DNA from: Dehalococcoidia bacterium
GTDB taxonomy: Bacteria; Chloroflexota; Dehalococcoidia; GIF9; AB-539-J10
Direction: 5' to 3'
Assembly (NCBI GenBank): GCA_004377135.1
Contig: SOHS01000053.1
Location: 1-12,324 of the forward strand
Length of the DNA: 12,324 nt
The position numbers and the translations under genes are program-made. Under the pieces are notes generated by a model that was not told the DNA's origin, searched no databases, and saw only the letters and a program-made list of their open reading frames with translations. Below are positions 1 through 5,200 of the stretch, one piece after another; the stretch's first letter is position 1; each line of letters opens with the position of its first letter.

Positions 1-106
1 CGGCCGAGTCTTTACTCATATGGACATCGCTGGCTTGCTAGGCGGTGCCGCTACCGTCATCATGGGCATAATTGTAATCTTGATATCACTTTATATCGGA
101 ACGTAG
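1..106 (+). CDS. Small membrane peptide, copy 1 (5' truncated by window edge)
   Basis: The frame beginning at base 2 is open to the TAG at 104-106 and reads GRVFTHMDIAGLLGGAATVI followed by a hydrophobic tail ending SLYIGT. The visible 34 residues align without gaps to the complete copy immediately downstream (22 of 34 identical by eye). The DNA of the first ~70 bases matches the downstream copy with only a few differences, mostly silent or conservative. Its real start lies left of the window; by analogy with copy 2 only about nine residues are missing. The product would be a single-span membrane peptide with a Gly/Ala-rich first half (AGLLGGAAT) and an Ile/Val/Leu second half. I do not recognise the family. 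Conservation of the reading frame between the two copies is the main reason to call it coding. Confidence 0.5.
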   Translation, partial: GRVFTHMDIAGLLGGAATVIMGIIVILISLYIGT

Positions 107-215
107 GTTAACGTCCCGAATGGCGGCCTTTGGCAAGGAGATATTCGGCCGAGTCTTTGCTCACATGAACATCGCTGGCTTGCTAGGCGGTGCCGCTACC
201 ATCATCCTAGGCATA
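1..215 (+). repeat. Tandem duplication, ~70-bp near-identical direct repeats
   Basis: Bases 1-70 and 146-215 are near-identical (both begin CGGCCGAGTCTTT; roughly seven mismatches over 70 bp by eye), offset by 145 bp. Similarity fades towards the 3' end of each small gene, where protein-level similarity remains. This fits a gene duplication followed by divergence at the C-terminus. Further copies could lie left of the window. Confidence 0.8.
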
Positions 216-251
216 CTTGTAGTCTTGGTAGGACTTACTTTCAGCGTTTAG
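120..251 (+). CDS. Small membrane peptide, copy 2 (43 aa)
   Basis: ATG at 120-122 opens a 43-codon frame (MAAFGKEIFGRVFAHMNIAG at its start) ending TAG 249-251. Residues 1-16 are mildly basic and polar; residues ~18-42 form one hydrophobic segment with a small-residue face (AGLLGGAAT). The start lies 13 nt after the stop of copy 1, suggesting co-transcription and possibly coupled translation; no strong Shine-Dalgarno precedes it. The unit is a tandem duplication with a 145-bp offset, and the paired frames are both intact. The last 45 nt overlap the 3' end of the convergent 279-residue gene. Function unknown: a bacteriocin-like or other small membrane-active peptide is possible but unproven. 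Too short for many gene finders. Confidence 0.55.
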   Translation: MAAFGKEIFGRVFAHMNIAGLLGGAATIILGILVVLVGLTFSV

Positions 252-1046
252 GCCTTTCCTTAGTGTCCCTTTGACGCCAGTGACAGGCCACCACGACCAA
301 ATGTGATAAATTATGCTGCTCATGACGCGGGCTATCAGTCTGAGGATGAAGAGTCCAAACTGTATAAGCCATAGTATCGGTGGGTTGTATATAAGAAAGG
401 CTACGACGCGACCGATTAACCTGGTAATGACAACGATGGCAATCGCTATACCGCTTAATGGTGGGTTATACAAAAGCCAGGCTACTGCGGCTGAAATCCC
501 CCTGAGGTAAAAAATGAGGGCTGCTATTAGCCAGCGTAGAGGAGGGTGGTAGAGGAACCAGGTTATACCTAGAGGAATTCCCACCAGTATTTTCCAGAGC
601 AGGGCAACAGTACGAAACGAAATGTCCCAGAAGAAATCTCTCACTGTAGGCCAACCGCGGCGCCATATCCTCACCAGCCATACCACTAGGCCCAGTAAAA
701 GCAGGAAGAGGAAGAGCAGTCCAAAGACTAAGACTGTGATTGGTAACTCTATGCCTATGAGCGGTATCGTGACTGTGGGGACATTAATACCTGGAATATA
801 CCCCACACCCATACCTATGGCCAGCAGCACAAAGGCCAGAAAGGCGATGTTTCTCAGTTGAGCTGACCATCTCCCCATCCGCACCAGCCAGGGATAGATA
901 ATACGCCATGTGAAAAGAATAGCTAGCGGTATCAGTACCAAAGATAAAATAGCTAGAGGGATCATCCCGGCAGCCAGGAAAAAGGCTATCGTTGCACCGA
1001 AATAAGCGATAACCGCGGTGAGCAATAAGAGCACTAAACAACTCAT
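207..1046 (-). CDS. Polytopic membrane protein with 27-residue repeats (279 aa), function unknown
   Basis: The 279-residue product is very hydrophobic, with membrane segments around residues 2-25, 28-46, 66-85, 100-125 and then a regular C-terminal array. From residue 137 the sequence repeats with an exact 27-residue period. The (F/L)(L/I)Y(H/N)PP signature occurs at 164-169, 191-196 and 218-223, a last degenerate one (IIYHIW) at 245-250, and an early degenerate one (DFFWDI) at 137-142. Each repeat carries one hydrophobic span with an Arg near its end. The tail (residues ~256-279) is hydrophilic and basic. The ATG is preceded by GAGGAG about 11 nt upstream. It follows the 58-residue hydrophobic protein gene by ~80 nt on the same strand, so the two are probably co-transcribed. 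I do not recognise a named family; transporter or scaffold roles are possible. Coding status is well supported by length, SD and the periodic design. Confidence 0.8.
   Translation of the reverse strand: MSCLVLLLLTAVIAYFGATIAFFLAAGMIPLAILSLVLIPLAILFTWRIIYPWLVRMGRWSAQLRNIAFLAFVLLAIGMGVGYIPGINVPTVTIPLIGIELPITVLVFGLLFLFLLLLGLVVWLVRIWRRGWPTVRDFFWDISFRTVALLWKILVGIPLGITWFLYHPPLRWLIAALIFYLRGISAAVAWLLYNPPLSGIAIAIVVITRLIGRVVAFLIYNPPILWLIQFGLFILRLIARVMSSIIYHIWSWWPVTGVKGTLRKGLNAESKSYQDYKYA
315..557 (-). repeat. Three in-frame 81-bp repeats encoding the LYNPP motif array
   Basis: Residues 164-244 of the 279-residue membrane protein consist of three consecutive 27-residue units (81 bp each) headed FLYHPP, LLYNPP and LIYNPP. 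The DNA retains some similarity; on the + strand a GGGT(T/G) block is followed by an A/G-rich stretch and AGGCTAC in two of the copies. The protein periodicity is clearer than the DNA one, so the duplications are old. Degenerate units flank the array on both sides. Confidence 0.75.
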
Positions 1047-1127
1047 ATCGTCCTACTCTCCTCGGCGCACTGAGAAAATTTCACCTCGCTTTTCTTCATC
1101 CCACCCAGTCCGCGTTTTAACACAGAT

Positions 1128-1304
1128 TCATGAGAAAATTAGTATCATAATACCCAACAAAGCTGTGGAACAAATCGTCACAGCACTCGTAAACATACCC
1201 ATGACTAAAGTGAGAGCCATAGCAACCATAGCAGCCAGAGCTGCGAACATACTCATGCCCGCGGCTAAAAATAATATTGGCGCGAGCAACAAGAAACCTA
1301 TCAT
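1128..1304 (-). CDS. Small hydrophobic protein, two membrane spans (58 aa)
   Basis: From ATG 1304 the product is MIGFLLLAPILFLAAGMSMF followed by an Ala/Met/Leu-rich stretch, ending IMILIFS. Two hydrophobic segments (about residues 2-20 and 23-56, the latter possibly two spans) and almost no charged residues make this an integral membrane protein. An in-frame GTG twelve bases further upstream (1316) would add four residues. I prefer the ATG because it overlaps the stop of a short upstream frame as ATGA, and that upstream frame has the good Shine-Dalgarno. It lies between the secreted 702-residue protein gene and the 279-residue membrane protein gene, all on the - strand. Family not recognised. 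Small size and low complexity keep confidence moderate. Confidence 0.5.
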   Translation of the reverse strand: MIGFLLLAPILFLAAGMSMFAALAAMVAMALTLVMGMFTSAVTICSTALLGIMILIFS

Positions 1305-1342
1305 ACGACACCACACTCACTAGTGGACCCGCTCAACATCAT
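1301..1342 (-). CDS. Possible 13-residue leader peptide coupled to the 58-aa protein
   Basis: On the - strand, AAGGAG sits 4 nt before tandem ATG codons at 1342-1337. The frame encodes MMLSGSTSECGVV and stops at TGA 1303-1301, whose first two bases overlap the ATG of the downstream 58-residue gene (ATGA). This is the best ribosome binding site available in front of that gene. It suggests that ribosomes load here and re-initiate on the downstream start. A chance frame cannot be excluded. Confidence 0.35.
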   Translation of the reverse strand: MMLSGSTSECGVV

Positions 1343-1374
1343 GCTGCTCCTTCCAAAGAGTTCAATACCACGCT

Positions 1375-1406
1375 GTGAGCTTGCCCACAATCAATTTTAC
1401 GCTCAC
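1375..1406. repeat. Inverted repeat GTGAGC-N20-GCTCAC in the intergenic region
   Basis: GTGAGC (1375-1380) and GCTCAC (1401-1406) are perfect inverted copies separated by 20 bp. They lie upstream of the small membrane-protein genes on the - strand. In that orientation a weak promoter-like pair (TTGTTA, 15 bp, TAAAAT) overlaps the area, so an operator is conceivable. Six-base arms can also occur by chance. Confidence 0.25.
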
Positions 1407-1440
1407 CCCTAATCTAACAATCTTCCCCACGGCAGCCTCG

Positions 1441-1466
1441 CCGCAGAACCGGGAGAATTTCTGCGG
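1441..1466 (-). terminator. Hairpin just downstream of the 702-aa gene (no U-tract)
   Basis: CCGCAGAA (1441-1448) and TTCTGCGG (1459-1466) form a perfect 8-bp stem with a 10-nt loop. On the - strand it begins 8 nt after the TAA at 1474-1476. No run of T follows, so it is not a canonical intrinsic terminator; it may stabilise the mRNA 3' end or assist termination before the downstream membrane genes. Confidence 0.4.
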
Positions 1467-1473
1467 ATTGAAC

Positions 1474-3582
1474 TTATTCTGTTACCTTAAATTTTGTTTC
1501 TCGATAGGCCACGACCATGAGCACGACCAGCACTACCAGTCCTACTACTACCCATACCCAGGTCGGAATCGGGGACACCCTGAACTCGATATAATCCGAC
1601 CAGGCGCCTTCGTTGCCGTAATCATCTACTACCTTAACCCGCCAGTAGTAGGTACCCTTGGGCAAAGCCTCGTCCTCAGTCAGTGTGTAGCTGCTTTCTG
1701 CAATACCTGATTTCGACCAGATGTTTCCAGAACCGGCAGTTGTGTTTATCTCGAGGGTATAAGTATAAGTGGTGCTACCCGTCGCCCCCTGCCAGTTAAA
1801 AGTCACGTCCCCCGACCTTAGTCTATTGTCCTTAGGCGAGATGGGCAGCGGCGTTGTTGATAGGGTTTTCTTCATTACCGTGAAGTCAGTCGAGTCAGTA
1901 GCCCCACCTTCGTCGGTTACCACCAGGGTCTGTTCGCCCTCAGGGCTTCCTTTCGGCACACGGAAACTAATGTTAACATTGCCATTGGACTGAGTTCGCA
2001 TATCTCCTGACGCGGCAACGCCACCAATAGTCACCGTTAAATCTTGACTGCCGCGAAAGCCATTGCCGGTGAGGCTAACGACGTCGCCGGGTGCTCCCTC
2101 AGCCGGGCTCAGTTCTATCATTTGAGCTTGAGTATCGAGGGTGGTCGTCACAGCCGCGGTTGTGTCACCAGAAGCCGATACAGTGTGGCTGCCGTAGGCG
2201 CTGAGTCGCAGGGCAAAGGAGGATTCCCAACAACCATAAGTATCAACGGGGATGTCGGTAGCCACAACCGTCCCATCAAAGGTAACCTTGACGCCCTCTT
2301 CCCCGGGTGCGAACCCTCCTCCTATAACGGTAATCTCATCCCCCACATAAGCCAGGGCAGGCGTAACTGATATTCCCGCAATCACAGTGAACTTAACAGG
2401 ATCTACATTACGGGCCCTGGTGGTTTCTCCTGAGGCGGCGATGTCGTAGCGGCCGCATGTACGAATGGGGACAGTGATGCTGGCACTCCAGGAGCCATCT
2501 TCATCCGCAGTGATGTTTTCCTTCCTCGCCTCCCCATCGAAGGTAACTTCAATGTCCTCTTCTTCACTGGCAAAGCCGGTACCTTCAATATTAATCTTCT
2601 GACCCACCGTGCCTGAATCTGGCGTGACAGTGATTTCTGGGATTACCTTAAAATATTTGCTCACCCAATTTACCCATACCGTACCTTCTTTACCTTCGAC
2701 CTTGAAGATATAGCCACCGGCAGGGGTATCCGGGATGGTATAAAATACTTCCCAGCTACCCACAGTATTAGCCGTAGCCGTCTTTTCCTCGCCCTTTTTT
2801 ACCTCGCCCTGGAATAGGGTAACCCGGATGTCCTGCGAGGCGGCAAAACCATAGCCGTTGAGAGTTACTTCCGTGCCCACCGGCCCCTCTTCAAGGTCAA
2901 TCTTGACGGACGGGTTGACTGTAAAAGTAGCAAAGGTGTTCGTCGCCGGGTCGGCATAAGTGTTGTCAACCAAATAAACATTATGACTGCCCTTCTTAGC
3001 CTCGGGCATAAAGAACGTGAGGGTGCGGATTCCGGCTCCGCTTACTGTGAATGTCCCTACAACACTGCCTGCTGCACGAGAATCCCAGCAGATATGATAG
3101 GTGCCGGCGGCTGCAACAGTCGCTGTTACTTCGATTATCTCATCGCAGAGCCCTGCTTCGATAAGCTCGCCGCAGACCCCACAAACAGGCGCAAGAGTAA
3201 TGGTATACGTTGCTGGCGCGAGTGTTGTGAAGGAATAGTATTCGCCTTCATTGTCATCAGTGTTAGGTCCGGAGGTATCGGTAGATTCTACCTCAAAGTA
3301 GTATTTTGTGCCCTGGGTTAAGCCTGTGAGGATTATGTTATGGGCGGTGCCCTCACTGGCACCAGGCTTAGTCTGGCCTAATCCAGTGGTGGTGCCGTAG
3401 TTCACCCGACTATCGCTGGTAGTATTGGTAGTCCAACTGATTTCAGCGGTAGTTTCAGTGATATCGGTCACAGAAACATTGAGTATCTCCGGCCCGGCAG
3501 CCAGAGCCGATTGAGGTAATATCAGCATCAATAGCAGAAGCCCGGCTATAATGGGAGCCTGTATCCGCTTTACGCGCACCAT
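1474..3582 (-). CDS. Secreted, membrane-anchored multi-domain surface protein (FN3, four IPT/TIG-like domains)
   Basis: The 702-residue protein starts with a basic and hydrophobic signal peptide (residues 1-29, cleavage near ALAAG). Next come a fibronectin-type-III-like domain (~30-125, with ISW, YYFEV and YYSFTT), a Cys-containing beta domain (~126-223; Cys 134, 137, 146, 165), and four tandem IPT/TIG-like Ig domains (~224-314, 315-401, 402-487, 488-570). The IPT units show the usual GxxVTLxGxGF pattern (for example VTLNGYGF, INIEGTGF, ITVIGGGF, VSLTGNGF). A further beta domain (~575-670, TYYWRVKVVDDYGN) precedes a single membrane span (~674-693) and a short basic tail. It is probably displayed outside the cell and tethered by its C-terminus, acting in adhesion, binding or as a structural stalk; no catalytic motif is visible. 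The ATG lacks a good SD, and GTG codons at residues 2 and 4 are alternatives. Such multi-IPT proteins with this anchor style are familiar from Chloroflexota, from memory. Confidence 0.85.
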   Translation of the reverse strand: MVRVKRIQAPIIAGLLLLMLILPQSALAAGPEILNVSVTDITETTAEISWTTNTTSDSRVNYGTTTGLGQTKPGASEGTAHNIILTGLTQGTKYYFEVESTDTSGPNTDDNEGEYYSFTTLAPATYTITLAPVCGVCGELIEAGLCDEIIEVTATVAAAGTYHICWDSRAAGSVVGTFTVSGAGIRTLTFFMPEAKKGSHNVYLVDNTYADPATNTFATFTVNPSVKIDLEEGPVGTEVTLNGYGFAASQDIRVTLFQGEVKKGEEKTATANTVGSWEVFYTIPDTPAGGYIFKVEGKEGTVWVNWVSKYFKVIPEITVTPDSGTVGQKINIEGTGFASEEEDIEVTFDGEARKENITADEDGSWSASITVPIRTCGRYDIAASGETTRARNVDPVKFTVIAGISVTPALAYVGDEITVIGGGFAPGEEGVKVTFDGTVVATDIPVDTYGCWESSFALRLSAYGSHTVSASGDTTAAVTTTLDTQAQMIELSPAEGAPGDVVSLTGNGFRGSQDLTVTIGGVAASGDMRTQSNGNVNISFRVPKGSPEGEQTLVVTDEGGATDSTDFTVMKKTLSTTPLPISPKDNRLRSGDVTFNWQGATGSTTYTYTLEINTTAGSGNIWSKSGIAESSYTLTEDEALPKGTYYWRVKVVDDYGNEGAWSDYIEFRVSPIPTWVWVVVGLVVLVVLMVVAYRETKFKVTE

Positions 3583-3595
3583 AAACTATCGCAGC

Positions 3596-3610
3596 AGGGA
3601 AGTTTTCCCT
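3596..3610 (-). promoter_or_regulatory. Hairpin in the 5' leader of the surface-protein gene
   Basis: AGGGAA (3596-3601) and TTCCCT (3605-3610) form a perfect 6-bp stem with a 3-nt loop, ending 13 nt before the ATG at 3582 on the - strand. No ordinary Shine-Dalgarno is present there, and the purine arm AGGGAA is the closest candidate. The hairpin could therefore influence translation initiation. Confidence 0.3.
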
Positions 3611-3696
3611 AAAAAATATGTTTGGATGAAACTATAAAATACGGCGGACTATGGACCGTTCTAGGAAAAACTAAACTGTTACCACCTTTCTTCTAT

Positions 3697-3848
3697 ATTA
3701 AAAGAGGTTGTCTAATTCTGATTTTCCGTTCAATTTTGGGCATTTATATAAGTTTCCTCATTTATCGGGCTCGGTTGCATAATAAACATTTTCGCAAACA
3801 ATGAGCAAAATAAATTGAGCAACTACACTTTTAAACAACCTCGTTTAC
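3697..3848. mobile_element. AT-rich MITE-like element with imperfect terminal inverted repeats
   Basis: TAAAAGAGGTTGTCTAA near 3699-3715 and the reverse complement of the segment ending about 3847 (TAAACGAGGTTGTTTAA) match at all but two positions. They bracket an AT-rich ~150-bp segment with no convincing gene. The core arms GAGGTTGT (3704-3711) and ACAACCTC (3835-3842) are perfect. The ends resemble insertion-sequence terminal repeats in general character, but no transposase is present, which fits a non-autonomous miniature element. No clear target-site duplication is visible. Confidence 0.5.
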
Positions 3849-3890
3849 AACATAATATCTTTACTTCGGCAAGTTTGTCAAGACGTGTGC

Positions 3891-3975
3891 TGTGTCTTTG
3901 CGAGGCTGGATTTGGTCAGCTGAAGCAATATCTCGGTTAGGTGTGAGATTGCCACGCTTCGCTCGCAATGACACA
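3891..3975. repeat. Interspersed palindromic repeat, copy A (~85 bp)
   Basis: The element opens TGTGTCTTTGCGAG (3891-3904) and closes CTCGCAATGACACA (3962-3975), inverted copies differing at one position. Inside, GAAGCAAT...CTC and GAGATTGCCACGCTTC add a second inverted layer. I recognise the ATTGCGAG...GAAGCAATCTC...GAGATTGCCACGCTTCGCTC pattern as a common extragenic palindromic repeat of many bacterial genomes. Related copies occur at 4881-4965 and 10225-10322 in this window. Confidence 0.75.
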
Positions 3976-4014
3976 CAGGGTTTTATAGAATTTTTAAAGA
4001 AATTCTAATATGAC

Positions 4015-4043
4015 TTGACAACCCGCTCCTTGTAGAATATACT
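4015..4043 (+). promoter_or_regulatory. Strong sigma70-type promoter
   Basis: TTGACA at 4015-4020 is a perfect -35 hexamer. It is followed after exactly 17 bp by TATACT at 4038-4043 (five of six consensus bases). Transcription would begin near 4050 and read a ~190-nt leader before the small secreted protein gene at 4240. This is the best promoter in the window. Confidence 0.8.
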
Positions 4044-4090
4044 AAAACTTAACAAGATCTTAACATTTCCGATTTGTCTCACTGTAAACA

Positions 4091-4202
4091 ATCGAGCCAG
4101 TGACGAAAGTGGGCTAGGAGCCCGGAAAGGAGGTGTTTAGCGGGGAGTTCAGATTAATAGAAAAACCATGTATCATCCCGGGCCCGGGAACGCGGGATGG
4201 TA
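4091..4202 (+). promoter_or_regulatory. Structured 5' leader of the 145-aa gene
   Basis: Between the promoter and the gene are two stable hairpins. GGGCT/AGCCC (4111-4115 with 4119-4123) has a 3-nt loop. A 10-bp stem (4171-4180 with 4193-4202, core CATCCCG/CGGGATG, one G-U pair) has a loop rich in CCCGGG. AGCC at 4095-4098 could compete for the GGCT at 4112-4115, giving alternative folds. A perfect anti-SD match, AAAGGAGGTG (4126-4135), lies between them without a well-placed start codon. I do not recognise a known riboswitch class. The structure is seen; a regulatory function is inference. Confidence 0.4.
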
Positions 4203-4239
4203 AAACAGTGTACAAATAGTCAAAATAAAGGAGGTTTAG

Positions 4240-4677
4240 GTGAAAAAATTAATCAGTATTGGTGTTGCTCTAGCTCTGCTGGCCATAGCAATGGTACCTG
4301 GCGCCGTGGCGGCACAATGTGACTATGAGGGTGTGGAGCCGGACACGTATGCCAAAATCCCGTTCGCAATCCTCGAGAGTGGCTTCGTGCTATTTGAGAC
4401 CTTATGGCCAGATCTTGATGAGGCACTTGGCATGGACATGCTCTGGTTAGGTGATGTCTTCGGCGCGCTTGGTGGTTGGGTCGGCGGTCCTCTTGCCTGG
4501 ACAGTGGATATGCTTGGATGGGGCATAAGCCTTGGTGCCGGCATAGTAGACTCGCTTGGTCCTACGTTGAACCTTCCTGACTATGTGGGTCAGGTGCTCA
4601 ACGATATAGCCTGCGGACTCTTCACGCCTTTCACCTGCGTCGTACCAGGTGCCCCGGCTTTCAATCCTTGCGGATAA
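4240..4677 (+). CDS. Small secreted Gly-rich hydrophobic protein (145 aa), function unknown
   Basis: The GTG start at 4240 is fixed by AAAGGAGG (4227-4234) five bases upstream and by a textbook signal peptide: MKKLISIG, a hydrophobic core, and cleavage around AVAA before QC at residues 26-27. The mature part (~120 residues) is acidic at first, then consists of Gly/Trp/Leu-rich hydrophobic stretches (GALGGWVGGPLAWTVDMLGW at about 75-94, GISLGAGIVDSLG at 95-107). It ends in a Cys- and Pro-containing tail. Cys occurs at 27, 125, 133 and 144, enough for two disulfides. It is monocistronic: a strong promoter lies upstream and an intrinsic terminator downstream at 4841-4874. The strong promoter and perfect SD imply an abundant exported product. 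No family recognised; an envelope-associated or amphipathic assembly protein is possible. Confidence 0.8.
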   Translation: MKKLISIGVALALLAIAMVPGAVAAQCDYEGVEPDTYAKIPFAILESGFVLFETLWPDLDEALGMDMLWLGDVFGALGGWVGGPLAWTVDMLGWGISLGAGIVDSLGPTLNLPDYVGQVLNDIACGLFTPFTCVVPGAPAFNPCG

Positions 4678-4706
4678 AGAGTGTAACAACTTTAACATTT
4701 GTATAG

Positions 4707-4874
4707 TGGTATAATGTTCTCGCCTGGTTGCCGGTGAGTAAGCGAGGAATCTCAATGAGATTGTCAGGTTGATTTCCCGGGACCGGCAGTATAGAGATTA
4801 CTGGTACCGGCAGCGACGGGAACGGATAAAGAGCCAAAAAGGGGGCAGCGTGGAGCTGCCCCCTTCTCTTTTTT
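4707..4874 (+). ncRNA. Candidate structured small RNA (or 3' UTR) ending at an intrinsic terminator
   Basis: TGGTATAAT (4707-4715) is a perfect extended -10 element that would start transcription near 4722, 45 nt after the preceding stop codon. The ~150 nt up to the terminator contain no convincing frame but much complementarity. TTGCCGGT (4728-4735) can pair with either of two ACCGGCAG copies (4782-4789, 4806-4813), and AATCTC/GAGATT (4748-4753, 4757-4762) is a local hairpin. The segment could equally be only the 3' UTR of the upstream gene. The -35 region is poor, which an extended -10 can tolerate. Confidence 0.4.
4841..4874 (+). terminator. Strong Rho-independent terminator
   Basis: GGGGGCAGC (4841-4849) pairs perfectly with GCTGCCCCC (4855-4863) around a 5-nt loop, followed by TTCTCTTTTTT (4864-4874). 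A run of A precedes the stem. It ends transcripts from the 145-aa gene and/or the candidate small RNA. Confidence 0.9.
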
Positions 4875-4880
4875 GCAAAG

Positions 4881-4965
4881 GAGATTGCTTCGGCTAACGA
4901 AGTCAGCCTCGCAAAGAAAAAAGAGTTGTCATTGCGAGCCCCGACTCGTCGGGGCGTGGCAATCC
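4881..4965. repeat. Interspersed palindromic repeat, copies B (two adjacent half elements)
   Basis: 4881-4916 is the reverse complement of the left half of copy A (GAGATTGCTTC ... CCTCGCAAAG). 4927-4965 is a second hairpin beginning TTGTCATTGCGAG with a perfect inner stem CCCCGAC/GTCGGGG (4939-4945, 4948-4954) and ending GTGGCAATCC. Both belong to the same extragenic repeat family as 3891-3975 and 10225-10322. Confidence 0.7.
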
Positions 4966-4985
4966 CTGTAGATAAATTCCCAATC

Positions 4986-5114
4986 TTAATTTCTAAGCCT
5001 AAACAAATCCAAATATCAAAATTCAAATATCTAAACTGTTTTCATCATTGGTATTTCGATGAGAGGAATTAAATTTTCCTTTCTTTTTTTGGGATTTGGT
5101 GCTTAGAATTTCTC
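4986..5114. mobile_element. AT-rich MITE-like element with imperfect inverted ends
   Basis: The left end (TTCTAAGC then a few bases, then CAAATCC, 4991-5010) is mirrored by the right end (GGATTTGGTGCTTAGAA, 5092-5108). The ~130-bp interior is AT-rich without a plausible gene. Sequences ending ...ATTTGGTGCTTAGAATTT are familiar to me as widespread intergenic repeats in several bacterial phyla. No transposase is present. Confidence 0.45.
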
Positions 5115-5200
5115 CAGCATTGTCATAAAGGCAGGACTCGTCCCCGCCCAGAGCGAGGCGCAGATAAACTGAGCGCTTGTTCAAAAGATGGGTCAGGATA

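Noticed and set aside
3622..3804. 60-codon + strand frame upstream of the palindromic repeat.
   Set aside because: No SD, AT-rich low-quality composition, and it runs into the MITE-like element with its inverted end. More likely non-coding.
4091..4140. Resemblance to a cyclic-di-GMP-I (GEMM) riboswitch: CCAGT..CGAAA..GGG followed by a hairpin.
   Set aside because: The conserved GGCAAAC and ACGCAAAGCC blocks are missing, so only the tetraloop-like stem is similar. Kept as an unclassified structured leader.
4133..4219. GTG frame of 28 codons overlapping the orphan Shine-Dalgarno (4133-4135 onwards).
   Set aside because: The start codon lies inside the SD itself (no spacing), and the translated sequence runs through a strong hairpin. 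Not a credible gene.
4661..5026. 121- and 102-codon - strand frames between the 145-aa gene and hisI.
   Set aside because: They read through the terminator hairpin and the palindromic repeats and contain no domain signature.
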